From a virus, in the IMG/VR virus record IMGVR_UViG_3300002835_000559, positions 1 to 35,753 of that record: 35,753 nt of DNA. One strand, given 5' to 3'. Below the pieces are notes generated by a model that made no database searches, was not told where the DNA came from, and saw only the letters and a program-made list of their open reading frames with translations. The translations under genes were made by a program, and so were the position numbers. This document shows, piece after piece, positions 27,577 through 34,370 of the stretch (positions within the stretch are counted from its first letter, which is position 1; every line of letters starts with the position of its first letter).

Positions 27577-27714
27577 GTCGTAAGTCCTTTAGCAGCAAGG
27601 GTTTAGGGCGACCGGGGCCGGGGCGATCATTCATAAGTCTTTTATTTCCAAGTACTTACGTCAAGTCTAATAGTAAGACAACGTAAGTCGTTTGTTCTCA
27701 AGTACTTGTGTCGA
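27577..27714. repeat. Intergenic palindrome element, copy 9 (three units)
   Basis: CGTCGTAAGTCCTTTAGC...AAGGGTTTAGGGCGACC, GGGGCCGGGGCG box, then CATAAGTCTTTTATTT...GTACTTACGTC and ACGTAAGTCGTTTGTTCT...GTACTTGTGTCG. The last two units drift from the consensus. Confidence 0.7.
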
Positions 27715-27734
27715 GTGTGTCGATATGGTACAAT
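27706..27734 (+). promoter_or_regulatory. Promoter
   Basis: TTGTGT 27706-27711, 17-base spacer ending GTCGATATGG, TACAAT 27729-27734. Weak -35; the CGATATGG spacer end matches other early promoters. Confidence 0.6.
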
Positions 27735-27853
27735 GGGGTAGTGTGTCTTTGGTAAGATGCACAGGATAGATAAGATAGGGCAAATATATAAGCTGGGCAA
27801 ATGGGGGTGTACTTCCCCAAATATTGAGATCAACATATTGCAATACAGTCAGC
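27735..27853 (+). repeat. GGGCAAA segment with AGTCAGC motif, second copy
   Basis: Gene-free leader with GATAGGGCAAATATATAAGC, GGGCAAATGGGGG and a short GGGG...CCCC stem (27804-27819), ending in AGTCAGCGAG at 27847 just before the RBS. Similar in order and motif to 14791-14931. Confidence 0.5.
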
Positions 27854-27877
27854 GAGATTTAACCAAGGAGATAATAT

Positions 27878-28144
27878 ATGGCAAAGATTAAAAAAGAAAA
27901 CGTTGAAGAGACTACGGTGAAGAAGAGTAATTATGGATATACACCATGTGACTTTATATTTGAATACGTAGAGAAGCCCACTGATTATATATTCTCAAAG
28001 TGCTTTAATGTATTTGATGATAAGTGGCGCGTTAATCTATATAGTAAGCGTTATGTTGAGGGTATTGAAGGTAAGTATATCAGCAATAGTTATTTTGTCA
28101 AGTTCAATTCTGATAATAATAAAATATCTATTGTATCACCTTAA
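27878..28144 (+). CDS. Hypothetical protein
   Basis: 88 residues, MAKIKKENVEETTVKKSNYG then 'PCDFIFEYVEKPTDYIFSKC' and 'DKWRVNLYSKRYVEGIEGKY'. RBS CCAAGGAG. Basic N-terminus, beta-like rest ('WRVN.Y.K.YVEG.....I..SYFVK'). No family recognised. Confidence 0.65.
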   Translation: MAKIKKENVEETTVKKSNYGYTPCDFIFEYVEKPTDYIFSKCFNVFDDKWRVNLYSKRYVEGIEGKYISNSYFVKFNSDNNKISIVSP

Positions 28145-28149
28145 TTAAT

Positions 28150-28316
28150 AAGATCGCCAGAGTAGCCATAGTCAGTGAGATTTGCTTTTCTACTTATAAA
28201 TATACTAATAGTATATGCGTAGAAACTTTTTTAAAGTTGACAAACCATGGCAGACGATGTATACTGGCGTGTATCACTCAATTCTTTAAGATCGCCAAGG
28301 TAGCTATAGTCAGTGA
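28150..28316 (+). repeat. Pair of 29-base direct repeats around a promoter
   Basis: AAGATCGCCAGAGTAGCC... at 28150-28178 and AAGATCGCCAAGGTAGCT... at 28288-28316 agree at 26 of 29 bases, both ending AGTCAGTGA. Between them are an octamer TATAAATA (28195-28202) and the promoter at 28237. The second copy runs into the RBS of the next gene. Confidence 0.75.
28237..28265 (+). promoter_or_regulatory. Promoter
   Basis: TTGACA 28237-28242, 17-base spacer with CAGACGATG, TATACT 28260-28265. Confidence 0.8.
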
Positions 28317-28327
28317 AGGAGACAAAA

Positions 28328-28765
28328 ATGAAAGTCAAGCGTGGACAGAAATTATGTAAGAGTTGTAATGGTATTAATGGTGCTAGGTCACGTACCTGTA
28401 AGCATTGTAATACACCATTCAATATCGTGGCTACTTCTAAAAGTAAGAAGCCAACTAAGGTTAAGAAGGTAAAGAAGTTTGAGGAAATTGAAGATTGGAA
28501 GTCTTTAACTACTGGTGATCGTATTAAGGTCATTGGACGATCTGGTAATTATTATATAGGTGAGAATGGTGATAAGCAGTACATGACTGATGCTGGTATA
28601 TATACTGTTAAGAATAAAGACACTAATGGCTTGATTGTTTACGCTAATGATGGTGGCTTTGGGTATATATATATGGGACCAGAGATCAAGTCTGATACTA
28701 TTCCAAACATGTATCGTAGCCCACATAAGATAGTAAAGACCAATATTCCTGTTCATGCAAAATAG
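28328..28765 (+). CDS. Zinc-ribbon protein
   Basis: 145 residues from ATG 28328 (GAAGGAGA upstream). N-terminal four-Cys ribbon 'LCKSCNGINGARSRTCKHCN' (residues about 9-28), basic linker 'SKSKKPTKVKKVKKFEEIED', then a beta-rich domain 'GDRIKVIGRSGNYYIGENGD' that looks SH3-like. The ribbon 'CKSC...NG.RS..CK.C..PF' is common in phage proteins near this type of locus. DNA or RNA binding is likely but unproven. Confidence 0.7.
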   Translation: MKVKRGQKLCKSCNGINGARSRTCKHCNTPFNIVATSKSKKPTKVKKVKKFEEIEDWKSLTTGDRIKVIGRSGNYYIGENGDKQYMTDAGIYTVKNKDTNGLIVYANDGGFGYIYMGPEIKSDTIPNMYRSPHKIVKTNIPVHAK

Positions 28766-28815
28766 GTCAAATTCCTCAAATATTTATGTTTTAGCATCTT
28801 TATTTATAGATATAA

Positions 28816-28830
28816 GGGGCAAAACGCCCC
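28816..28830 (+). terminator. GC-rich hairpin in leader
   Basis: GGGGC-AAAAC-GCCCC, 5-bp stem, followed by AAATCTC rather than a T-run, 24 bases before the next ATG. It may be a weak terminator or an RBS-proximal control hairpin. Confidence 0.4.
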
Positions 28831-28853
28831 AAATCTCAAGGGGATAAAATACT

Positions 28854-29120
28854 ATGATTACAAAGAAAGAATTCTTCTTATACATGAGTGAACTGTATGA
28901 GGAACCATATACTGATAGTGACTCTTATAGAGCCTATAAAGAAATAGTAAATTGCACTGATAAATCAAAATTAAGAGAATTACGCCCACTTCCCAAGATG
29001 AAGACTAAGGAAAGGCTAGCATATAGACACGCCCTTGCTGCTAATGGTAAGGAATTGACCCCTAGACAACTAGATCAGTACCTTAGTATGATAGAACTGG
29101 CTCTGTCTAATATAGAGTAG
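28854..29120 (+). CDS. Helical hypothetical protein
   Basis: 88 residues, MITKKEFFLYMSELYEEPYT then 'SYRAYKEIVNCTDKSKLREL' and 'KTKERLAYRHALAANGKELT'. All-helix, basic. RBS AAGGGG. Codons turn AT-rich here. No family recognised. Confidence 0.65.
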   Translation: MITKKEFFLYMSELYEEPYTDSDSYRAYKEIVNCTDKSKLRELRPLPKMKTKERLAYRHALAANGKELTPRQLDQYLSMIELALSNIE

Positions 29121-29154
29121 TATATATACCATATACATATACATATATACCAAT

Positions 29155-29190
29155 AGACCCATATAGCCCCCTAAAGGTTACTGTGGGTCT
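29155..29190 (+). terminator. Candidate terminator
   Basis: AGACCCA (29155-29161) / TGGGTCT (29184-29190), 7-bp stem with a 22-base loop, followed by TACTCTTTAT. Preceded by an AT-dinucleotide-like tract (TATATATACCATATACATAT). Marks the end of the unit at 28854. Confidence 0.45.
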
Positions 29191-29253
29191 TACTCTTTAT
29201 ATACCTTCTACACTCTACCCTAGTACCCATAGACTCTAGAAAAATAGGCATAT

Positions 29254-29409
29254 ATGAAAATTTATTATTTATGTGAATTATCCACGTTCAAATCAAAATT
29301 ATGGGTAGCAATATGTAGTGTGTTATTACTCTTATGTATATGGTTTGTAGTATGTATATTATATATATGTTTTTATGGTGTTAAACGTATCTGTAGGTAT
29401 ATGCTTTAA
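29254..29409 (+). CDS. 51-residue membrane protein
   Basis: MKIYYLCELSTFKSKLWVAI then 'CSVLLLLCIWFVVCILYICF' and a basic end 'YGVKRICRYML'. A strong membrane helix with a positive C-terminal tail and many Cys. RBS weak (TAGG). It occupies most of an otherwise gene-free 408-base AT-rich gap (29121-29528). Confidence 0.45.
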   Translation: MKIYYLCELSTFKSKLWVAICSVLLLLCIWFVVCILYICFYGVKRICRYML

Positions 29410-29528
29410 CATCCCAGAATAGCATCCTTTTTGAGTGTATATTACTTATGTAATGATGGAAAAGTACCCACAGAAAACCATCGAAAAAAATACTAAAAGG
29501 GATTAAAACCCACAATTGGGAGAAAAAA

Positions 29529-29771
29529 ATGAGCGACATCAAACAAGAAATGGATCAAGTAATACAACAATTAGAGAGCCAAGGCATCAGTCCTAATAGT
29601 CATGTAGTTAATAATGTAGTAGGTTTGGGCGATGTTGTTGAAGGAGCATTAAAATCAGTAGGAATTACTGAAGAGCGATTTAAGGAATGGTTTAACTTGC
29701 AAGAGTGTAATTGTAGTAAAAGAAAAGCTTGGCTAAATAGTTTGTTTAGTTGGAAGAAGAATCAATCATGA
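29529..29771 (+). CDS. Conserved small phage protein (CNCSKRKAWLN type)
   Basis: 80 residues. The C-terminal 'GITEERFKEWFNLQECNCSK' then 'RKAWLNSLFSW' matches a common ending in short phage proteins ('..F..W......CGC..RK.WLN.LF'). The N-terminal half is a helix 'IKQEMDQVIQQLESQGISPN'. RBS TTGGGAGA. Function unknown. Confidence 0.7.
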   Translation: MSDIKQEMDQVIQQLESQGISPNSHVVNNVVGLGDVVEGALKSVGITEERFKEWFNLQECNCSKRKAWLNSLFSWKKNQS

Positions 29772-29811
29772 CATTTCAAATAAATTAGGAAAGTTAAAAA
29801 GGAAAAAACGA

Positions 29812-30360
29812 ATGAAAATTGATCCAATAGATTACTTTTTTGAACAAGGTAATTACATAACAGAAAGAGCTATAGAAGTACCAATAGGAAGAAAATGGGC
29901 AGAAAATAAAATAAATTTAATAGAAATAGGGGCTGTTCTTCCATCATACTACAATGACATAAAACATGACGTTGTTGATCCGTTTGATGAGAAAGCTAAT
30001 ATAAAGAAGTATTTACATGAAGTAGATATAAATAACAAAAATGTATTATCACTGTCTACAGTGGAGCATATAGGATTGGATGATTATGGCAGTTCATATA
30101 TAAATGAAAATGGGGCCATTGAATCAATTCAAAGAATTTTATCAGAATCTAATTCATGCTTAATAAGCGTTCCAATAGGATATAATCCTAAAATGGATGA
30201 TTGGATAAGAACAAATCATAGTAATATGAATACATTTGCATATCAAAAAACTTCACAAAATCCACTAATATGGAACTATGAAAGTCCTGCGGTTAACTTT
30301 AATTTTCAGTACAATACTCCGTTCTTGTTTGCAAATATGGTTCTTTTCATTTACAAGTAA
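29812..30360 (+). CDS. DUF268-like putative methyltransferase
   Basis: 182 residues. Rossmann-like start 'NLIEIGAVLPSYYND' (residues about 35-50), an acidic 'HDVVDPFDEK' after the second strand, then 'VLSLSTVEHIGLDDYGS' (about 79-95), which matches the DUF268 motif 'S.LSVLEHIGLGRYGD', and 'SCLISVPIGYNPKMDDW' for the later strand ('L..SVP.G'). DUF268 proteins resemble class I methyltransferases linked to glycan genes. The glycine-rich SAM loop is thin here ('EIGAVLPS'), so activity is uncertain. AT-rich and unlike its neighbours, it looks like a cargo gene. Confidence 0.7.
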   Translation: MKIDPIDYFFEQGNYITERAIEVPIGRKWAENKINLIEIGAVLPSYYNDIKHDVVDPFDEKANIKKYLHEVDINNKNVLSLSTVEHIGLDDYGSSYINENGAIESIQRILSESNSCLISVPIGYNPKMDDWIRTNHSNMNTFAYQKTSQNPLIWNYESPAVNFNFQYNTPFLFANMVLFIYK

Positions 30361-30373
30361 GAAAAACTCAAGG

Positions 30374-30401
30374 TTGACAATGCCTCTGGTCGAAGTATAA
30401 T
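30374..30401 (+). promoter_or_regulatory. Promoter facing the HNH gene's 3' end, probably for UVDE
   Basis: TTGACA 30374-30379, 16-base spacer, TATAAT 30396-30401. Perfect hexamers. The next 600 bases on this strand are antisense to the HNH gene; the first sense gene is UVDE at 31067. Confidence 0.85.
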
Positions 30402-30413
30402 AGGGTAGACACA

Positions 30414-31019
30414 CTAGATAATTTTGTCAGACTTACTAATATTATCCTTGGCCCACAATGGCTGCAAGTTAGAATAATGAAAACATAATTTTTGTTGTTC
30501 TAGATTTGTTAGATCAAAACTAGAACATGGTTTTATATGATCTATGTGCCATTGTCCATAATTATCCCAGTTCATACCATCTATAAATTTAGATTCCATA
30601 TATTTTAAAAAATCATATGTAGAACATCCTAACAGTTCTAATGTACTAGAACTTTTGCAGTCTCTAGTTATTGTTTGGTTGACTCTTCTACGTAAATTTT
30701 TTTTAATTTTATATTCAATATCATTTTTACGTCTATTACGTTCATTTTCGTTTATTTTATACTTATTTTTACGACACCAATTTATTTTTTGATTTGTCAC
30801 TTTTTCAGCATTATTTTTTCTCCAATTTTTCATATACTCTGGATTATTATTACGAAATTCTAAAGTTTTATTCTTTAATTTATCTGCATTTTTAATATAA
30901 TAATTTTTATGGTATTGAGACGCACATACTTTGCATCTATATGTTGGTTTATGATTTCTTTTTTCAAAATGATCAACAGACTTTTCTACTTGACAAACTG
31001 AACAAACTTTATTATACAT
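30414..31019 (-). CDS. HNH endonuclease with N-terminal zinc motif, probable homing enzyme
   Basis: 201 residues, RBS TAGGAGAG before ATG 31019. N-terminal 'CSVCQVEKSVDHFEKRNHKP' plus 'CKVCASQYHKNYY' forms a four-Cys zinc module. A long basic Asn/Lys helix follows. The C-terminal nuclease is 'WHIDHIKPCSSFDLTN' (DH of HNH) with 'HYSNLQPLWAKDNISKSDK' (Asn and final catalytic residues). This architecture is typical of free-standing phage homing endonucleases. It is on the opposite strand from its neighbours and lies between a good promoter and UVDE, so it looks inserted. Confidence 0.85.
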   Translation of the reverse strand: MYNKVCSVCQVEKSVDHFEKRNHKPTYRCKVCASQYHKNYYIKNADKLKNKTLEFRNNNPEYMKNWRKNNAEKVTNQKINWCRKNKYKINENERNRRKNDIEYKIKKNLRRRVNQTITRDCKSSSTLELLGCSTYDFLKYMESKFIDGMNWDNYGQWHIDHIKPCSSFDLTNLEQQKLCFHYSNLQPLWAKDNISKSDKII

Positions 31020-31066
31020 GATACTCTCCTAGAACACATTAAATTACACTAACCTATACACAAATT

Positions 31067-31978
31067 ATGAATAAAATTGGTCTTTGCTGTATATCTTTAA
31101 ATGTCAAAAATTTAGGATATTCATTTCAAACTATGACATATAAAAGATTTTCATCTTTACCAAAAGACGAAGCTCTTTCTATTCTTGGCGAAAGAATACT
31201 CAATAACATGATAACTACAAATAAAACAATAGAATATTGTGCTAATAATAATCTTACTTATAGGTTAAGTAGCGACTTATTTCCATTAATTACATATGAT
31301 AAAGCAGATATATATTTAGAAAATCTACCAAATTATGACGATATTCAAGATGAGTTTGATTCAATAGCTAATACAATATCGCAAAATCAAGTAAGGATAT
31401 CTTTACATCCATCTGAGTATAATAGTCTAGCAAGTTTGTCTAAAGATGTAGCAAACAAAACAATTACAGAACTTAATTTTTATTCATCTTTCATGGATCG
31501 TATAGGATGCCCAGCAGACTACCGATCACCCATGAATTTACACGTACACAACAAAACGGGCGATTATGAGTCTATTATATCTAGATTTACTAACAGTTTT
31601 AATCTTCTTGATCCCAATTGCCGTAGCAGGCTTGTCATCGAAAACGATGATAAAGTAAATTGCTGGAGTGTACGTGAACTTACCTCTATATTCCATTCTA
31701 AAACCAACATACCCATTACATTCGACTACTTACATCATGCCTGCCATCCAGACGGTTTATCAGAGGAAGAGGCTATAAACGCTTGCTATGCAACGTGGGG
31801 CGACTATAAACCCCTGTTCCACTACAGCGAAAGCCGTCCCGGTAATAACCCAAGAGCACACGCTGATTACGCAAATAATTCTTTTAACACTTATGGATTA
31901 GATTTTGATCTTGACTTTGAACTCAAGATGAAGGATAATGCAATATCTCGTTACACTAACAATTTGATAGGTGCATAA
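31067..31978 (+). CDS. uvsE: UV-damage endonuclease (UVDE/UvsE family)
   Basis: 303 residues, near full family length. TIM-barrel UVDE motifs in order: 'IGLCCISLN' at the start, 'TYRLSSDLFPLITYD' near residue 68, 'RISLHPSEYNSLAS' near 112, 'NLHVHNKTGD' near 150, 'RLVIENDDKVNCWSVRELT' near 185, 'ITFDYLHHACHPDG' near 215, 'FHYSESRPG' near 248 and 'RAHADYAN' near 262. His, Glu and Asp residues in these motifs bind metal. The enzyme nicks DNA 5' of UV photoproducts, starting excision repair. No RBS is obvious before the ATG, consistent with disruption of its leader by the HNH gene. Overlaps the next gene at the stop. Confidence 0.93.
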   Translation: MNKIGLCCISLNVKNLGYSFQTMTYKRFSSLPKDEALSILGERILNNMITTNKTIEYCANNNLTYRLSSDLFPLITYDKADIYLENLPNYDDIQDEFDSIANTISQNQVRISLHPSEYNSLASLSKDVANKTITELNFYSSFMDRIGCPADYRSPMNLHVHNKTGDYESIISRFTNSFNLLDPNCRSRLVIENDDKVNCWSVRELTSIFHSKTNIPITFDYLHHACHPDGLSEEEAINACYATWGDYKPLFHYSESRPGNNPRAHADYANNSFNTYGLDFDLDFELKMKDNAISRYTNNLIGA

Positions 31979-32322
31979 TGGAAGACCCACTAGTTAGAAT
32001 TAAACACTTAAAAAAGACAGCAAAGCATATTGGCAAAGACGTTGCCAGAAATAGAGAAATACCATTAGATCAACTTACTGGCTTTATAAAGCCAAGTGAG
32101 ATAGTATCTATTATAAAACAACACGCCATTGAAAGAGATGGAGATTACTTATTAAATACTAAGCTTTTACAAAAGATATTTACTGATGTAAATGATTGGG
32201 TTTTAGGGGTTCATTTATCTAAAATGGCTTCTAAAGATTTAATTGACACTTATTGGGATACTGATTTAAATTGTATGACTTTTGCAGCAAAGGATAATAA
32301 AAATGGCAAGAAAACTATTTAA
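31978..32322 (+). CDS. Hypothetical protein coupled to UVDE
   Basis: 114 residues, MEDPLVRIKHLKKTAKHIGK then 'IPLDQLTGFIKPSEIVSIIK' and 'KIFTDVNDWVLGVHLSKMAS'. Helical, basic N-terminus; the order 'A.DG....I...E....I' suggests a small DNA-associated fold, but no family is clear. ATG overlaps the UVDE stop (TAATG), so it is translated with it and may assist the nuclease. Confidence 0.65.
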   Translation: MEDPLVRIKHLKKTAKHIGKDVARNREIPLDQLTGFIKPSEIVSIIKQHAIERDGDYLLNTKLLQKIFTDVNDWVLGVHLSKMASKDLIDTYWDTDLNCMTFAAKDNKNGKKTI

Positions 32323-32578
32323 GGCCCGCCAGCATGAATCTGGCACAATTGTAACAACCAAAACACCATATGGTAGCGATTCATCTATGATCGTTGATCC
32401 ATCAAAATACAAAACAATTTCAATTAATGCAGATGAAGTAGTCTGCAAGGATGATCGTGGATTTTACGTAACAAAAAAGAATCGTATAGACAGTGGAATG
32501 GCCGACCCTAACCGTTATAGTAGTTATAAATCTAGGGTTGACCTTGAAGAACCGGTAGAAGAAACTTCAAGTACTTGA
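32303..32578 (+). CDS. Hypothetical protein
   Basis: 91 residues from ATG 32303 (AAAGGA upstream): MARKLFKARQHESGTIVTTK then 'YGSDSSMIVDPSKYKTISIN' and 'VCKDDRGFYVTKKNRIDSGM'. Basic N-terminus, acidic tail 'EEPVEETSST'. Overlaps the gene before it by 20 bases; the last codons overlap the next -35. Family not recognised. Confidence 0.65.
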   Translation: MARKLFKARQHESGTIVTTKTPYGSDSSMIVDPSKYKTISINADEVVCKDDRGFYVTKKNRIDSGMADPNRYSSYKSRVDLEEPVEETSST

Positions 32579-32603
32579 CACAAGGAAGACGATACTGTAT
32601 AAT
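32575..32603 (+). promoter_or_regulatory. Promoter
   Basis: TTGACA 32575-32580 (uses the TGA stop of the preceding gene), 17-base spacer with GAAGACGATACTG, TATAAT 32598-32603. Confidence 0.9.
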
Positions 32604-32627
32604 ACGTTCAATCGCAAAGGAGTTATG

Positions 32628-32798
32628 ATGACTTGGCGAGAACTGATGAAATTTATAGCAGATCAAGATACAGAAACACTAGATGAAGAAGTTAAAATAT
32701 ATGATTACGAAGATGGAAAAGAACACGAAGCAGAAATAACGGAATTACTGCAAGACGGTTGGACTCCATATTTAGCAATCAACAACATAGAGGAATAA
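32628..32798 (+). CDS. Small acidic protein, tandem paralogue 1
   Basis: 56 residues, MTWRELMKFIADQDTETLDE then 'VKIYDYEDGKEHEAEITELL'. AAAGGAG 5 bases upstream of ATG 32628 (another ATG precedes it). Aligns with the next gene along its length: 'MTW.E(L/I)...I', then '(V/A).(I/V)YD(Y/F)..G.E.EA.I.E'. The fold looks like strand-rich with one helix; many phages carry such 'MTW.EL...I' mini-proteins. Function unknown. Confidence 0.7.
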   Translation: MTWRELMKFIADQDTETLDEEVKIYDYEDGKEHEAEITELLQDGWTPYLAINNIEE

Positions 32799-32802
32799 AA
32801 CA

Positions 32803-32982
32803 ATGACTTGGGGCGAAATAAAAGAATATATTGACAAACACCCTAACATACACGGCGATGTTGCGTATGTTTATGATTTTGCTAATGGATCAGAATATGA
32901 GGCGGGTATTGATGAATTCAAGGTTAACGATAAGGAATGGTTTCCTAGTATAACTATTAATGAGTCAGCTTTGGAGGAATAA
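32803..32982 (+). CDS. Small acidic protein, tandem paralogue 2
   Basis: 59 residues, MTWGEIKEYIDKHPNIHGDV then 'AYVYDFANGSEYEAGIDEFK'. Four bases after its paralogue. No classic RBS apart from the GAGGAAT of the preceding stop region, so reinitiation is likely. Product of a local duplication. Confidence 0.7.
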   Translation: MTWGEIKEYIDKHPNIHGDVAYVYDFANGSEYEAGIDEFKVNDKEWFPSITINESALEE

Positions 32983-32983
32983 T

Positions 32984-33316
32984 ATGAAGATTGCAAATAA
33001 GAAAAGAAAGCAAGTATCTGTAGAATTCCTTGAACATATCAAGAATACAGTTAATGATATGCTTTCAACCAGAATTCCTCAGTCAACTAAGCAGAAGCTT
33101 TGTATATTGGTAGAGAAGATGCTTATGGAAACTAAAAGTTATGAGGGTTTCAAGTATCTTTATTGGAGTAGATTTGGTTGTCTTGATTGGGAAGAGGCAA
33201 AGCAAAAGGGAGTTTACAAGCATGTTCCGCAGGAATATATTCTTGGGCCAGATGCTACTGACAATCCCGACTTTATTAGTGATATACAGGGTGAATATTC
33301 TAGGCGTTATACATGA
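32984..33316 (+). CDS. Conserved phage hypothetical protein (EYSRRY end)
   Basis: 110 residues from ATG 32984 (TTGGAGGAAT upstream). 'SYEGFKYLYWSRFGCLDWEE' near residue 52, 'HVPQEYILGPDATDNPDFIS' near 78 and the end 'DIQGEYSRRYT' match a common phage family ('Y.GF.YL.W...G...W', 'GPE', 'EYsR.Y'). Often beside DNA metabolism genes; function unknown. Overlaps the next gene by 4 bases. Confidence 0.75.
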   Translation: MKIANKKRKQVSVEFLEHIKNTVNDMLSTRIPQSTKQKLCILVEKMLMETKSYEGFKYLYWSRFGCLDWEEAKQKGVYKHVPQEYILGPDATDNPDFISDIQGEYSRRYT

Positions 33317-33519
33317 TCAAGTTAGGTTCATTAATAATCATTAGTTCCACAATACCGACTGTTGATTACAGTCCACCAGCTAAATATGTGCCTGACAATG
33401 ATTATTCTGAAACCATTAGAATGTATTACCCACAATTAATTAAAGAAGATGATTTGACAGATTTACTTTATGAAACTTTAATACAAGAAATAGAAAGAGG
33501 ACAACATGGACCGCTTTAA
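33313..33519 (+). CDS. Hypothetical protein
   Basis: 68 residues: hydrophobic start MIKLGSLIIISSTIPTVDYS, then Pro/Tyr linker and acidic helix 'DDLTDLLYETLIQEIERGQH'. ATGA overlap with the gene before it and 14-base overlap with the one after. The hydrophobic start is too short for a sure membrane helix. Confidence 0.6.
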   Translation: MIKLGSLIIISSTIPTVDYSPPAKYVPDNDYSETIRMYYPQLIKEDDLTDLLYETLIQEIERGQHGPL

Positions 33520-33811
33520 GCTTGAAGACAAGATAACTGCTATGAATGATATTGCTGAAGAACTAAACCTTCTAGCAAGATTAGTATTAGAACATGATCT
33601 AGACCGTGATGATATTGCTAGCACACTCTTTGGTATCAGAGTATTGCATGAGGGGAGACAGGCTGAATTATTTGATACATTTACTCAGACATTTAAGTTA
33701 GATCAGTATTCAGATTCATTCTATGCTTATGCTGAAGATACTAATCCTTCAGTTGATCTAGACTTTAATGGCATTAGAAGTTGTTGTCGTAAAAGTTGTG
33801 GTAATGACTGA
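33506..33811 (+). CDS. Acidic helical hypothetical protein
   Basis: 101 residues, MDRFKLEDKITAMNDIAEEL, 'NLLARLVLEHDLDRDDIAST' and 'LFGIRVLHEGRQAELFDTFT'. RBS AGAGGACA. The pattern 'LE..I......I...L..L.....D.L..DD..N.L.GI..LH..R...L...F' is seen in several phage proteins. Cys-rich C-terminus 'SCCRKSCGND'. Confidence 0.68.
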   Translation: MDRFKLEDKITAMNDIAEELNLLARLVLEHDLDRDDIASTLFGIRVLHEGRQAELFDTFTQTFKLDQYSDSFYAYAEDTNPSVDLDFNGIRSCCRKSCGND

Positions 33812-33926
33812 TTCTAACGATTGTGAACAAAGTTTGCCAATATTGGATTTGCAGATAAACACTGACTGTCCAATATTTGGCGAACTATATTTAGATCTTT
33901 TCCCAGAATGGTATGATGTGGAGTAA
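33804..33926 (+). CDS. Small hypothetical protein
   Basis: 40 residues, MTDSNDCEQSLPILDLQINT then 'DCPIFGELYLDLFPEWYDVE'. Overlaps the preceding stop by 8 bases; 3 bases before the next gene. Acidic and short; no clear RBS of its own beyond AAAGTTGTGG. Confidence 0.5.
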   Translation: MTDSNDCEQSLPILDLQINTDCPIFGELYLDLFPEWYDVE

Positions 33927-33929
33927 AAT

Positions 33930-34370
33930 ATGGATCAAGAACTACAAAATCAACTGTTTGAAAAGTATCCAGAACTTTTTTCTAATAAAAACCTTGGAAT
34001 AAAAAATAGTTGCATGGCATGGGGAATAGAATGTGGAAATGGTTGGTTTGATATTATTTCTCCTCTTTGTTTTATGATTAAGAATCACGAAAATAATATT
34101 GTTTGGCAGACAAAATATAAACAAAAAACTGAACCAGAATACAAAAACGATTGTATTCCTGTAAAGTTCGATCAAATCAAAGAAAAATTTGGCGGTCTTA
34201 GAATATACTTTAGTGGCGGGGATGATTATGTTGAAGGATTAGTTTCTATGGCAGAGGCTATGAGTTATAAGATTTGTGAAGTTTGTGGAGACAGAGGAAG
34301 TCCAAATGAAAATGGTTGGATTAGCACTCTTTGTGATTCATGTAGGAGTAAAAATGAACAAGGACTCTAA
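33930..34370 (+). CDS. Conserved phage protein with C-terminal zinc ribbon
   Basis: 146 residues. 'MAWGIECGNGWFDIISPLCF' near residue 29, 'KFDQIKEKFGGLRIYFSG' near 79, 'MAEAMSYKICEVCGDRG' near 107 and 'GWISTLCDSCR' near 128. This 'WG.E.G.GW..I....', 'QIK.KFG.LR.Y', 'AE..S...CE.CG..G' series is a well-known phage/prophage hypothetical family with a four-Cys zinc site at the end. Function unknown. Overlaps the next gene by 17 bases. Confidence 0.8.
   Translation: MDQELQNQLFEKYPELFSNKNLGIKNSCMAWGIECGNGWFDIISPLCFMIKNHENNIVWQTKYKQKTEPEYKNDCIPVKFDQIKEKFGGLRIYFSGGDDYVEGLVSMAEAMSYKICEVCGDRGSPNENGWISTLCDSCRSKNEQGL

Noticed and set aside
12299-27714. Palindrome elements as a CRISPR array
   Set aside because: Copies are imperfect, far apart and separated by genes; no regular spacers and no cas genes.
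32266-32448. 60-codon minus-strand frame
   Set aside because: Shadow of the gene at 32303 with no RBS.
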